DNA from: Patagioenas fasciata
Taxonomy: Eukaryota > Chordata > Aves > Columbiformes > Columbidae
Length of the DNA: 64,000 nucleotides
Direction of reading: 5' to 3'
Assembly (NCBI RefSeq): GCF_037038585.1
Contig: NC_092525.1
Coordinates: forward strand, 3,698,969 to 3,762,968
The notes beneath the pieces were generated by a model that saw nothing but the letters and a program-made list of their open reading frames with translations, did not search any database and was not told the DNA's origin. Numbering within the stretch: position 1 is the stretch's first letter; each line of letters begins with the position of its first letter. The position numbers and the translations under genes are program-made. This document shows, piece by piece, positions 36,598 through 47,129 of this stretch.

Positions 36598-39500
36598 AAC
36601 AAAGAGGACTGCGAGAGGGAGCGCTCTGACAGGACAAGAGGTATCAGTAAATCTGGCAAGAGGACAGTGGGGGAAGCGCTCTGGCGGATCAACAAGTCTC
36701 AATATATGTGGCAAGAGGATGATGGGGGAGAGTTCACCAGTGGTTCAAAAGTCACCCAGAAAAAGGGGAAGAGGATGTCAAGGGGGGAGCGCTCTGGTCG
36801 ATCACAAGACTCTCCTAAAAAACACAACAGGATGGTGGTGGGGGGGAATGTCCTATATGGGACAAGGGGTCCCGAGAAATCCAGCAAGAGGATGGTGGGG
36901 GGGAGCACTCCAGCAGACCAAGAATGTACTAAGGAAAGGCAAAAGGACGGCAGGAGGAGAGACCCAGTGGGTCAAGAGGTACCGAGAAATCCAGCAAGAG
37001 GACGACAGGGAGGAGCTCTTTAGCAGGCCAAAATCCCACTGAGGAAAGGCAAGAGGACAGCGGGGGAGAGCGCTCCAGTTCTTCAAGTGACTTCCCAGGC
37101 AGAAGGCAGGAGCATGGTGGGGCAGGACTGCGGCAGGTCAAGAATTCTCAGTCTGGCAATAGGATGGCGGGGAGGAGCGTTCCAGCGGGAGAAGAGCGCC
37201 CTGACTAGAGGCAAGACGAGGGTGAGGGAGAGCACTCGGACGTGTCAAGAAGACTCCCCCAAAAAGTGCAAGAGGAAGGCCGGTGGGGAGAGCAATCCAG
37301 CAGATCAGGAAGTCTCAATAAATGCGGTAAGAAGGTGGCAGGTGGGAGCTCCCCAGTGGTTCAAGAGGTCCCAAGATATCCAGCAAGAGAACTGTGAGGG
37401 AGAGCGCTCCAACAGGTCAAGCGGTGTCAAGAAATCCAGCAAGACAATGGTGGAAAACGCTCCGGTGAGTCACAAGATTCCCCCAAAAAAAGGCAAGAGA
37501 ATGGTGCAGGGGAGCACTCTGGTGGATCAAGAAGCACCCAGGAAAAGGGGAAGAAGATGGTGGGGGGGAGCACTCTGGTTGGTCACAAGACTCCCCCAGA
37601 AAACACAAGAGGGTGGCAGGGGGAACGCCCTAATGGGTCAAGAGGACCCAAGAAATCCAGCAAGAGGACGGCGAGGGGGAGCGCTCCAGCAGATCAGGAA
37701 GTCTCGATAAATGCGGTAAGAGGATGGCTGGTGGGAGCCCCCCCAGTGGTCCAAGAGATCCCAAGAAATCGAGCAAGAGGACGGCGAGGGGGAGCGCTCT
37801 GGCAGATCAGGACGTCTCAATAAATGCGGTAAAAGCATGGTGGGTGGGAGCCCCCCAGTGGTTCACAAGGTTCCAGGAAATCCAGCAAGAGGACGGCGTG
37901 GGGGAGCGCTGTGGCAGATGAAGAACCCTCAGTACATCTGGCAAGAGGACGGTGAGGGGGTGCTCTGATGGGTCAAGGTTGCTCTGAAAAAAGCCCAAGA
38001 GGGTGGTAAGGAGAAGCTCACCGGTGATTCACGAATCACCCAGAAAAAAGGGAAGAGGACAGTGCGGGGGAGCTCTTCAGTTGTTGAAGAGAATCCCCAG
38101 AAAAAGGCAGGAGGATGATGAGGGGGAACACTCTGGCGGGTCAAGAAGTCTCAATAAGTCCGGCAAGAAGACGGTGGGGAGGAGAGCTCGTGTGGGTCAA
38201 GAGGTCCCAAGAAACCCAGCAAGAGGACAGCAGGGGCGAGCGCTCCGGCAGATCAGGAAATCTCGATAAATGCAGTTAGAGGATGGTGGGTGTGAGCCCC
38301 TCAGTTGTTTAAGACGTCCCAAGAAATCCAGCAAGAGAACTGCGAGGGGGAGCGCTCCGGCAGGTCAAGCGATGTCAAGAAATCCAGCAAGACAATGGTG
38401 GAGAACTCTCCGGCGAGTCACAAGACTCTCCCAAAAAAGGCAAAAGAATGGTGCAGGGGAGCACTCTGGTGGATCAAGAAGCACCCAGGAAAAGGGGAAG
38501 AGGATGGTGGGGGGAAACGGCCTGGTTGGTCACAAGACTCCCCCAAAAACCACAAGAGGGTGGCAGGGGGAACGCCCTAATGGGTCAAGAAGTCCCAAGA
38601 AATCCAGCAAGAGGACGACAGGGAGGAGCTCTTTAGCAGGCCAAAATCCCACTGAGGAAAGGCAAGAGGACAGCGGGGGAGAGCGCTCCAGTTCTTCAAG
38701 TGACTTCCCAGGCAGAAGGCAGGAGCATGGCGGGGCAGGACTGCGGCAGGTCAAGAATTCTCGGTCTGGCAATAGGATGGCGGGGAGGAGCGTTCCAGCG
38801 GGAGAAGAGCGCCCTGACTAGAGGCAAGACAAGGGTGAGGGAGAGCGCTCGGATGTGTGAAGAAGACTCCCCCAAAAAAGCCCAAGAGGAAGGCCAGGGG
38901 GAGAGCAATCCAGCAGATCAGGAAGTCTCAATAAATGCGGTAAGAGGATGGCGGGTGGGAGCCCCCCCAGTGGTCCAAGAGATCCCAAGAAATCCAGCAA
39001 GAGGACGGCAAGGGGGAGCGCTCCAGCAGATCAGGAAATCTCGATAAATGCGGTTAGAGGATGGTGGGTGGGAGCCCCACAGTTGTTTAAGGCATCCCAA
39101 GAAATCCAGCAAAAGGACGGCGAGGGGGAACGCTCTGGCAGATCAGGACGTCTCAATAAATGCGGTAAGAGGATGGCGGGTGGGAGCCCCCCAGTGGTTC
39201 AAAATGTCCCAAGATATCCAGGAAGAGAACTGTGAGGGGGAGCGCTCCGGCAGGTCAAGCGATGTCAACAAATCCAGCAAGACAATGGTGGAGAACGCTC
39301 CGGTGAGTCACAAGACTCCACCAAAAAAGGCAAGAGAATGGTTAGAGGATGGTAACAGGCAGCTTTGAGAGCACTCTGGTGGATCAAGAAGCACCGAGGA
39401 AAAAAAGGGGAAGAGGATGGTGGGGGGAAACGGCCTGGTTGATCACAAGAATCCCCCAAAAACCACAAGAGGGTGGCAGGGGGAACGCCCTAAGGGGTCA

Positions 39501-40338
39501 AGAGGTTCCAAGAAATCCAGCAGGAGGACGGCGAGGTGGAGCGCTCCAGCAGGCTGAGATTGTACTAAAGAAAGGCAAAAGGACAGCAGGAGGAGAAACC
39601 CAGTGGGTCAAGAGGTCCCAAGAAATCCAGTGAGAGGACAACAGGGAGGAGTGCACTGGCAGGCCAAAATCTCAGTGAAGAAAGGCAAGAGGACAGCAGG
39701 GGGGAGTGCTCCAGTTCTTCAAGTGACTTCCCAGGTAGAAGGCAGAAGGACGGTGGGGTAGCGCTGGGACAGGTCGAGAATTCTCAATCTGGCAATAGGA
39801 CAGCAGGGAGGAGCATCCAGCGGGACAGGAGCGCCCTGAAAATAGGCAAGACAAGGGTGAGTGAGAGCACTCCGAGATGTCAAGAAGTGTCAAAAAATCT
39901 GGTAAAGGATGGCAGGGGGGAGTGCTGTGGATATTCAAGAGACTCCCCAGTAAAAGGCAAGAGGACGGCGCGGGGAAGTGCTCCAGCACGTCAAGATGGC
40001 ACTGAAGAAAGGCAAGGTCACAGTGGGGGGGAGCATTCCCGTTGTTCCAATGGTTCAAAAGGTCCCAAGAAATCCAACAAGAGAACTGCGAGGGGGAGCG
40101 CTCTGGCAAGTCAAGCGGTGTCAATAACCCCAGCAAGGCAACGGCGGAGAGCGCTCTGGTGAGTCACAAGACTCCCCTACAAAGGACGAGAGGATGGTGG
40201 AGGGGAGCCCACCAGTGGTTCAAGCAGCACCCAGGAAAAGGGGAGGAGGCTGACGAGGGGCAGGCCTCTGGCGGGCCAAGATCGCTGAGGGAAGGTGCGG
40301 GGGAGCTTGCTGGTGGCTCAAGAGACCTCTAGAAAAAG
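36598..40338. repeat. R1 minisatellite, unit 5 (expanded)
   Basis: About 67 repeats (3741 bp), organised like unit 4. The 2-bp difference includes a longer A run near 39402-39408. Confidence 0.92.
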
Positions 40339-40705
40339 GTAAGAGGGCGGCGGGGGGTGGGAGGGCGCCTCAGCTGGTGAAGAGGAACCCCGAAAACAAG
40401 GCAAGAGAATGTTGGTGGGGGGAGCGCTCTGGCGGTTCCAGAGGCTCCCCGAGATCCGCTCAGACGGCAGCGGGTAACGCGGCAGCTCAGCGTCAATCAA
40501 AGAAGAACAGGAAGGCGGTTGACCTGCAATTCCAGAGCGAGGAGGAAGACTGGCAACCCGAACGAGGAGCAGCAGAACTTGGCATGGCCTCTGAAATCCT
40601 CCTTTAATCTGGGCTCTGGTAAGCTGGAAGCAGGGGACATAGGCTGGGGTTTGGGAGGTGGGCAGGTGAGAAATGATCCGCATTTTTGATCTGCTGAGTG
40701 ACTGA

Positions 40706-40711
40706 AGCAGG
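40706..40711. other. Deletion junction in unit 6
   Basis: The sequence runs GTGACTGAAGC then AGGTGAGGTG. In complete units these two parts lie about 1340 bp apart (32059 and 33400 in unit 5). A shared GC at the joint suggests end joining with microhomology. The deleted part includes the possible coding exon. Confidence 0.85.
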
Positions 40712-41219
40712 TGAGGTGTAGAGCAGAGGGTGAAGCTGACTTTGCCTGGGCGGCGCAACTGGATGGGTGTGCAGAGCTGAGGAGAGCGGGCTTCTGCTGG
40801 TGACGCTAAAGCTGGAGAACCAGCTGGCAGCTCCAGACACTCCCGCAGGGCCGGGCAGGGCCAGTGTCCTGGGGCACAGTGAGTGTGACCCTCCGCAAGC
40901 ACCAAACAGCAGGTGAGGACCGCGGGGATTTGTACTGAGCTATGATATCTCTAACCCATGAAACTGGGGTCCAGCCTGAGCAGGGCATGTGCGGAAGCTG
41001 TGCTGCAGCGGAGGGGCAGAGCTGAGGGGAAGGGCTGTGTGAGGGGCCGGGGCCAAGGCAAGGCGGGCACGCTGTGGGGTGTGGGGAGGTGTCAGCCCCC
41101 AGATTCAGCCCCCGTCTGACTGTAGTGCCTTGGGGCTGATGTAGCTCAGTCCTCTGTGTGTTTCTCTTCAGGTGGAGCAGCGTGCAAAGGAAAAGCAAGG
41201 AAGGAGGCGAACCTGTGAG

Positions 41220-41225
41220 GAAGAG
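41220..41225. other. Empty ERV integration site (GAAGAG)
   Basis: In unit 6 block A reads GAGGAAGAGTGATCGAGAAA with one GAAGAG and no insertion. In units 1-5 the same GAAGAG is duplicated around the embedded ERV. This is the pre-integration state within the same array. Confidence 0.9.
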
Positions 41226-41334
41226 TGATCGAGAAAGAGGATTGGAGGGCACCTGTGAGTCAAGAGGGATCAAGAAAGAAGACAACGGTGGTGGAACCGC
41301 AGGTCAGGAGAGCTCAAGGAAGGAGAAAGGTGAT

Positions 41335-41679
41335 TGTGGCAGTATTCTGACATTGGGCCTATGAGAAACTGTGGGAGTTGACAGCGTGAGAACAATCATT
41401 AGTGGAATAACACAAGAAGCAAGTACTGTATGCTACGTGATACATCGAGGACAGAGGGATTGGTACAGGAATGATACATCAAGGGGGATGACGGGGGTAG
41501 CTTGTGGTATAGACAACGGTGCTTTTATGGCAGTAACAATATATCACTTATGTTATGACGAACTTACCAAATCAGCAAATGCTTGAGCAAGCATCATAGC
41601 GAGTATAAATGCAAACCTGAGTTTGTAACAAATGTCTCTTGTCTCACCTTAAAAGAGAGTCGGTGCCACATTCGCTACA
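41335..41679 (+). mobile_element. 5' LTR of ERV-Lys (plus)
   Basis: 345-bp LTR with TGTGGC...GCTACA ends. TATAAA lies at about 41603. The poly(A) signal seen in the embedded copies (AATAAA) is changed to AACAAA near 41627. It is similar to the embedded antisense LTR of units 1-5. Confidence 0.88.
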
Positions 41680-41681
41680 AA

Positions 41682-41699
41682 TGGCACCCGAACAGGGAC
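41682..41699 (+). other. Primer-binding site, tRNA-Lys3
   Basis: TGGCACCCGAACAGGGAC, two bases after the LTR. It matches the canonical lysine-3 PBS at 17 of 18 positions. Confidence 0.92.
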
Positions 41700-41984
41700 T
41701 TTGAGTGCGGCTGTAAAGGCAGCAGCCGTTCTGGTGGCAAAGCCCAATTGAACAAGGACAGGGAAACAGAGCCAGGAAACAGAAACCACAGCGTGCGCCC
41801 ATCAGCAAGAAAAGATGAGCAATTTGGAACCATAGGAGGGAAGTTATCCCTTGAACCAAACAAACCCTAGATGTCCTTCAACTTTTATTAAGAAAGCAAA
41901 ATCACAATGTACCAGTAGTCCGATTAATGACTTTATAAGAAAGGCTTGCTGATCATGTGCTGGACTTTCCTACAACTGGTACAT

Positions 41985-43420
41985 TTTAGTTGGAGGCATG
42001 GCAGAAAGTTGAACGAGAATTATATGAACAGGCAGCAACTGGAGATAAAGCTGCTTGTGAATATTTATCTACTTGGGCAAAAATTATGTCTGCTTTAATA
42101 GCGACTCAGAAGGAAGTAGTTGCGCGGGTTGCAACTAATTGTGAACCTTCTGCTCCTCCCTTGCCAGGGAAGGAGGGGGATCCTGTAGATAGATTAGGCA
42201 AAAATGCACTGACCACAGATGTAGTAGTGGATAAAGGATTGGCTGATAACAAAGCCCCTGCATGTACACTACAGTGAACACTTTTGGCAAATGATGGTTT
42301 GTGGGAGTCGCCTGACAAGCCCCTTGATCCTGGCCCGACGGACCCAGAGTAAGAGCCTGATTTATTCCCCCCGGATGTTACTTTGCAACCGAAAGTGCAC
42401 ACTAATTAAACCATGTGGGATAAAGGTAGAGAAGAGGCTTTGAAAACAGGAGACTCGAAAGTGGTTACGGCATGGCCAGTGATCTGTTGTGAACAGCAAT
42501 CTCCAGGCTTTCAGCAGCTACCGTATGATGTTGTAAAGGAATTACCAACATTAGCTAAAGAAAATGGGGTTACTTTATCATTTGTTATACATTTTTGAAG
42601 CATTAAGCTCCTCTTACGAACTTACTCCACATGACTGGCGTTCTTTGTTGAAAATGATCTTAACCGTACAGTATATTGACTAGTAGTTATCTGATTTTTG
42701 GGAGAACTGTACTACAGAGACCGTTGATAATGCATATCGGATGAGATGGATTGATTGCAGTCCTTTAGCTGGGGAATGTGCCCACGCTTTGCCAGATAAT
42801 CAAGTTGCGTAACCCAGAGAGATATATATGTGGTGTAATAGCAAAACTAGCAATGAAAGTGGTTCGGAAGTTACTGGAGGTTGGGAGAGATGCCAATACG
42901 TCCTTTTCAAAATTCTTGCAAGGATCACAGGAACCTTATGCGCTGTTTTTAGACCGCTTGCAAACTGCTTTGGAGAGACAAATTGATAATGACACAGCGC
43001 ATGAGTTGTTACTAAAATAATTGGCTTTTGAGAATGCTAATGCTGATTGTCAGCGTGTGTTGCAGGATTTGGGGAATAGGGAAAGGTGTACTATAGCAGA
43101 TATGAGAGTGTGTCAAAACATAAGTCAACTGAACATTATACCAGCTCTCTAGCTGCTGCTTTAGCAGCACAGTTACAAGTATTGGGAACAGAACTGAAAT
43201 CGAATTGTTTTTGTTGTGGGACACTGGGTCGTGTAAAGAAAGATTACACAAAGTATGCACGCCAGACTTCGAAGGCTGTACCTCCTAGAGGTCGTCCAAA
43301 ATGGGGAAAGGGCAAGCACTGTGTGAGTGAACATCATTCAAGGATTAATGTAAAGGGGGAGCCAATTAACCCTTCCCAGGAGGTGGGGGACAGGACTTCC
43401 CCCGCCCCCATCAAATAAAT
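41985..43420 (+). pseudogene. gag: gag pseudogene of ERV-Lys
   Basis: Broken gag. Matrix-like residues are open at 41990-42277. A capsid start with a TAWPVI motif is near 42460, followed by a stop at 42598. The capsid major homology region (QGSQEPYALF) is near 42920-42960, ending at a stop at 43018. A degenerate zinc knuckle (CFCCGTLGR) lies near 43206-43240; in it the expected His is Arg and the last Cys is lost. Several frameshifts separate these pieces, so no Gag protein can be made. Confidence 0.85.
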
Positions 43421-43690
43421 TCAAGTCTAAACTCATGACCCGAGATCTCTTCCCTGGAACAGCTGGAAGTGCAGGGCTGGACTTGGCTGCCAGCCCGTCA
43501 GTGATGATAATTAATTACTGCTGTGGTATTGCTTATTCCCAGAGGAGTGTGGGGGCCTTTAGTGCCTAGTGTGCATGCTTTGTTAATAGGTTGATCATCT
43601 ACTACCAAATTGGGTTTGTTTGTTTTACCTGGAGTAATTGACTCTGATTATCAAGGTGAAATCAAAATTATGGCATGGACACCTGTGCCA
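43421..43690 (+). pseudogene. pro: dUTPase remnant of pro
   Basis: PGVIDSDYQG at 43628-43657 is the third conserved dUTPase motif, followed by a beta-strand-like KIMAWTPVPP. The upstream part is frameshifted. The protease (a DTGA-type motif) is absent, because RT sequence follows almost at once. Confidence 0.75.
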
Positions 43691-44300
43691 CCTTGCTACA
43701 TCCTGAGGATGCCCCCAGATTTGCATTTTGTGTTCCTTCACTTAATCAAGAGGAGCCTATGAAGAGATAGCATTGGGTGGTATCACCACAAGGGATGAGA
43801 AATAGTCCAACCATTTGCAAGACAGTAGTTGCAGCAGCTGTACAACCTGTGAGGAAGCTGTACCCCGCAGCTTGTATCTGTCGTTATATGGATGATATCT
43901 TGCTTGTCATGTTATAAGAGCAGGAACTACAACAAGTAATGCAAGTCCTATGTAACGCTATACAAAAGGCTAGATTACAAATTGCACAAGAAAAAATTCA
44001 GAAAACTGCTCCATGGAAATATTTGGGGTGGCAAATAACAGAACAAGAAATCATTCCTTAGCCAGTAACTCTTAAATTCCATAATATCATGACCTTAAAT
44101 GACTTACAAAATTGCTAGGAGCCATAAATTGGCTCCGACCTATTTTGGGCATTGCCACAGAGGAACTGTGTCTACTTTTTACACTTTTGAAAGGAGACCT
44201 GAATTTATTGTCTACTCAGGTATTGGATGACAAAGCTCAGCAGGCCATATAGAAAGTATTCGATGCTGTTGAACAAAAATAGGGATGGGGACGCAATTTG
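43691..44300 (+). pseudogene. pol: Reverse transcriptase remnant
   Basis: RT palm sequence begins at HPEDAPRFAF (about 43696). It continues through a stop to SPQGMRNSPT and the catalytic YMDD at 43885-43896, then to the thumb-like APWKYLGW near 44010. Fingers residues are missing at the N side and at least three stops are present. The same motifs occur intact in the provirus at 47456-50146. Confidence 0.85.
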
Positions 44301-44857
44301 CAGCTGCCAGTTTGGCTGGCACTCATAGCCAATACCGTCCAACCGTTTGCAGTACCGTTTCAATGGGACAAGTCATTAAGTGATTCTTTAAGAGTTGGAA
44401 TGGGTTTTTCTAGCTCACACACCAATGAAAACAGTTTGGATAATAAAAGAAATGTATGCAAACCCAATAATTAAAGGCAGAGAATGTTTATGTGCTATGT
44501 ATGGGACAGACTTTGAATGTATATTTATTCCTACAACAAAGGAGAATTTGCAATGGTAATTAACTGAAGATGTGAATTTCCAGATTGCATTGGCAACATA
44601 TGCAGGGAACATATCAGTTTATTACCCCCAACATAAACTGTGGGCTGAAATTGGTAATTTACCGTTGTAGGGCAAATGCTGCTGTCAGCAACGACCAGTA
44701 AGTGACAAGACTGTATTTACTGATGCCTTTGGTCGCTCACGTAAAGTTGTAATTATGTGGCTAAACTCAGATACCCAGTGTTCCAAACACAAGGTAGAAA
44801 AAGGAGACCAAGGGTCAAACAAGTTCTTGAGCTGACAGCTGTTAGGATCGCTTTTGA
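44301..44857 (+). pseudogene. pol: RT connection and RNase H start, broken
   Basis: Connection-like sequence followed by an RNase H start (KTVFTDAFGR near 44710) carrying the first catalytic Asp. It is interrupted by several stops between 44560 and 44860. Confidence 0.65.
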
Positions 44858-45316
44858 GTGTTCTGTAATGAGCCTTTGAATGTTGTAACTGACTCATATT
44901 ATGCAGCTGGCATACTTAACCGCCTGGAAGCTTCTTTTCTGAAGGAAGAGGATAATCCTCTTTTGATGGCTGAATTGAGAATGCTATGGTTCCTAATAAA
45001 TCATAGACATCATGGTTTTTATGCAGCGCACATCCGCTCTCGCGCTGCCCTTCCAGGACCTCTTGCGGAAGGCAATAGGAGGGCCGATGCACGAGCTGTG
45101 CCGCTTACTGTGCCTAAAGCCTTGGAGCAAGCTAAATTATCACATAAACTCTTTCACCAGAATGCAAAGTCGTTAAAACGACAATTTCAAATTACAACGG
45201 ATCAGGCCAGGAGCGTTCTTATGTCCTGCCCTGATTGCCAACAGTCGGCACCCGTGCCATCCAAAGAGGGTGTTAATCCAGGAGGGATTACTGACAAGTA
45301 CGGCCAGCTGATGTAA
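44858..45316 (+). pseudogene. pol: RNase H end and integrase zinc domain
   Basis: Open stretch of 152 codons. VVTDSYYAAG holds an RNase H Asp. An ANRRADA-like segment (here GNRRADARA) marks the RNase H end. KLSHKLFHQN and SCPDCQQ give the His-His-Cys-Cys zinc site of the integrase N-terminal domain. It ends in a stop at 45314 before the integrase core. Confidence 0.82.
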
Positions 45317-45330
45317 CGCGTTGTTCTGAA

Positions 45331-45475
45331 GTGGGTAAATACGTAAGTGTTTCTGTAGACGCTCATTCCAGATTTCTCGTTGCGGCTGCACGCACTGGTG
45401 AAAGAGCACGGGACGTCTGTAAACAGTGGTTGGCGTGTTTTGCTGTTTCAGGAGTTCCAGGATATGTAAAACCAG
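45331..45475 (+). pseudogene. pol: Integrase core fragment
   Basis: In another frame, SVSVDAHSRF to AVSGVPGYVK matches the region between the first and second catalytic Asp of the provirus integrase (TIDTFSKMIW ... AVMGVPEKIK). Sequence similarity stops right after GYVK, before the TDNG motif, at the junction with the next element. Confidence 0.75.
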
Positions 45476-46240
45476 AGGAAAGCGGAACGCACGCTGGATT
45501 AGAGGAGCGATCCCCCGAGTGCCCAGCGCGCCGTAATAAAAGTGCCTGCTTTTTAACACTTTCAAAACAGTGTTAGAGAGTCTGTTTGCCGACTTTTCGG
45601 TATCGTTTTCTGGCGACGAGGATGGGATAATCTGCCTGACCTCCCGTGGACCCCAGGATCTCTGGGACCTTGTGCCGGCACCGGGGAATTCCCGGAAGGG
45701 ATCACGGATCCTCGGGCCAGCTCGAGACGTGGTTAAAACCCCATCAATGAGGTAAGGCACTTTCATAGTCTGGTTTGTTTGCAGGCTGCCTGCGCGAGAC
45801 GTGGGCGACACCAGCGCATTGGGTCTGCGCATTTTGGTAAATTGGGTAAATTAAAAAGAAATAAAAAACTAAAGAGGAAAATGAGAAAACAATAAATAAA
45901 AGAGAAAAACAAGGGAACAGTAATTTGATAAAGGTACCTTTAGTGATTTTGCTGTTTGTGCCTTAGCAATTGTATAATTGTTTGTGTCTTTAGTGATTTG
46001 TTGTTACTTGTGTCTTGGGTGATTTTATAGTCCAATACTTACGGTTAACCAATTGTTTGTTATTGTGATTGTGAAATAGGTAGTGGACAAGGGACAGGAG
46101 GGATTCGAAAGAAGTCCCCCCCGGCTGTATTTTGTGACATTGGAAAAGGATCGTTTGACTCCCTGGGGAAAGCTACCAGGGGGAATCTGATTGAATATTG
46201 TAATTAATGGTGGCCACTGTAAAGAATATTAATATGCTGC
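45476..46240 (+). mobile_element. 5' end of a tRNA-Ser-primed ERV
   Basis: Contains a partial LTR end with AATAAA (45535-45540), a serine PBS (45611-45628), a GC-rich leader and a donor-like GAGGTAAGG (45750-45758). Near 46141-46206 a segment translates as KDRLTPWGKL..GNLIEYCN, which resembles retroviral gag of class I/ERVL-like elements. The family placement is inference. Upstream U3 and the rest of the element are absent. Confidence 0.7.
45611..45628 (+). other. Primer-binding site, tRNA-Ser(GCU)
   Basis: TGGCGACGAGGATGGGAT is the exact complement of the 3' end of vertebrate serine tRNA (GCU), including CCA, as I know that tRNA. No CA dinucleotide directly precedes it, so the LTR end is degraded or non-canonical. 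Confidence 0.78.
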
Positions 46241-46640
46241 ACAGGTCTGGGTGGGTATACCTTGAGATGTGTAGTATAGCAATGCACTACATGTAATATA
46301 TAGTAAGATATATGTTTTAAATCATATATTGTCTATTATATAATGCATATTACACAATACAAAATGTTACATACGCATTGTATTTGAAAAAGGACAATCA
46401 GGGAAAGAAATTGAAACCAGTAAAAGGTTTGTTGACGAACAGATATTGGTGTAGAATACACAGAGAACATTAGATCAGGATTGTCCCTTGGTGAATGCAG
46501 GGTGGCATCCTGATGTCCTTATATCGGGGGACAGGCTGAATTGGTATGGACAGTGCATTTTATACGGGATTGGACACGCTGTGCCTAAAGCTGTAAATAC
46601 GCCAAAGCCTTCTGAGATAAAACAGGATCGTCTGTGCCTC
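46241..46640. other. AT-rich spacer left of the provirus
   Basis: 46260-46400 is AT-rich with runs of TATA-like dinucleotides. 46480-46640 has a short open frame with no recognised match. It may be leftover of the serine-primed element, but I cannot show it. Confidence 0.4.
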
Positions 46641-46646
46641 ATTTGC
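46641..46646. repeat. Target-site duplication ATTTGC (left)
   Basis: Six bases identical to 52767-52772 on the other side of the provirus. The original site would have read CTCATTTGCTACACCC. Confidence 0.95.
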
Positions 46647-47096
46647 TGTGGCGGTAGCAAATTCGACGAATCCAGACGCCGGCATAAGCTCTTTGATCAA
46701 ACGGGCGGGCCGGGCGAGAGTAAGGAGTCTAATTCAATGTGAATTTACCATCCGTACTCTTTAATGAACTCTTAAACAACACTGAATATCAATGTCCCCG
46801 AGACCACGTTTTTCCAAGCCTTATATACTCTATACCAAAAGGCCATGCGGCAAGCGCAGGCTACAATTGGTTACACTCACAGTCACTCATCCCCCCCACT
46901 ATGGTGATTGGCTGCAGGGCACTGTTCACAGACTGTTCATGCGCAGCGGCAACGCCCCTCCTGCAGCCTGGGTCGAGGGCAGAGCGGCTTCTGTTTACTT
47001 TCCTTTTGTCTCTGGTGTCTCAGGGAAATCCTTCCGTGTAGCACAGCCGCATCAAGCCCTGGCTTGTTCACAGCACACAGCCAGAGACTCTCCACA
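46647..47096 (-). mobile_element. 3' LTR of provirus
   Basis: 450 bp, TGTGG...CCACA ends. TATATAA at 46821-46827 (minus strand), then ATTAAA as probable poly(A) signal at 46760-46765. The single difference from the 5' LTR is A here (TGATCAAACG near 46694) where the other has G. Confidence 0.95.
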
Positions 47097-47129
47097 ATTC
47101 CTCCTTTTTTTTTTTTTTTTTTTCTTTTT
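47097..47129 (-). other. Polypurine tract
   Basis: On the minus strand an A-rich run with one G leads into GGAGGAAT, directly followed by the LTR start TGTGGAGAG. This is the plus-strand DNA primer site of the element. The 19-base A run is unusually long. Confidence 0.9.

Larger units (their letters stand above)
32049..40697. repeat. Array unit 5 (8649 bp)
   Basis: Complete unit with a long R1 (36598-40338) organised like that of unit 4. It carries a few private substitutions in R2, for example in the putative exon at 32828-33018. Confidence 0.95.
1..41334. repeat. Tandem array of ~6.2-8.6 kb units
   Basis: Direct head-to-tail repetition is plain from recurring anchors. One anchor (GTGACTGAAG) lies at 1928, 9521, 17221, 23402, 32049 and 40698. 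A second, at the end of block C, lies at 6351, 13944, 21644, 27825 and 36472. The distance from the first to the second is 4423 bp in every complete unit, so the core has no net indel. All length variation lies in the ~56-bp repeat array R1. Copies differ by scattered single bases only. The array enters from the left edge and ends in a diverged partial copy at 40698-41334. I recognise no known satellite or gene family in it. Confidence 0.97.
40698..41334. repeat. Array unit 6, diverged and truncated
   Basis: This copy keeps 11 bases of R2, then jumps about 1340 bp to the equivalent of 33400 in unit 5. The junction lies at about 40708 and has a 2-base GC microhomology. It continues through block A to 41334, where a plus-strand LTR begins. 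It is clearly more diverged than units 1-5. It lacks the embedded ERV (empty site 41220-41225) and retains about 90 bp near 40955-41043 that units 1-5 have lost. Confidence 0.9.
41335..45475 (+). mobile_element. Decayed ERV-Lys, plus strand
   Basis: Beta-like endogenous retrovirus inserted into block A of unit 6. Order: LTR, lysine PBS, leader, gag pieces, dUTPase remnant, RT, RNase H, integrase. Many frameshifts and stops are present. The protease domain is missing: about 40 bp after a dUTPase motif the sequence is already in RT. It stops inside the integrase core near 45475, where a different ERV begins, so no 3' LTR is seen. Confidence 0.9.

Noticed and set aside
40318..40905. 195-codon minus-strand frame across the unit 6 junction
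   Set aside because: Created by the 1.34-kb deletion joining two antisense shadows.
1..41334. CRISPR-like array of spaced repeats
   Set aside because: Repeats are contiguous and degenerate without unique spacers, and the context is a eukaryotic genome.
1..41334. Ribosomal DNA spacer or known W-linked multicopy genes
   Set aside because: No 18S, 5.8S or 28S sequence and no coding match to a W-linked gene I know is visible in the units.
45611..45628. tRNA gene at the PBS sites
   Set aside because: Only the 18-base complement of a tRNA 3' end is present at each PBS, in retroviral context; no cloverleaf.
45173..45832. 219-codon minus-strand frame
   Set aside because: Antisense to integrase remnants and the leader of the serine-primed element; no independent support.
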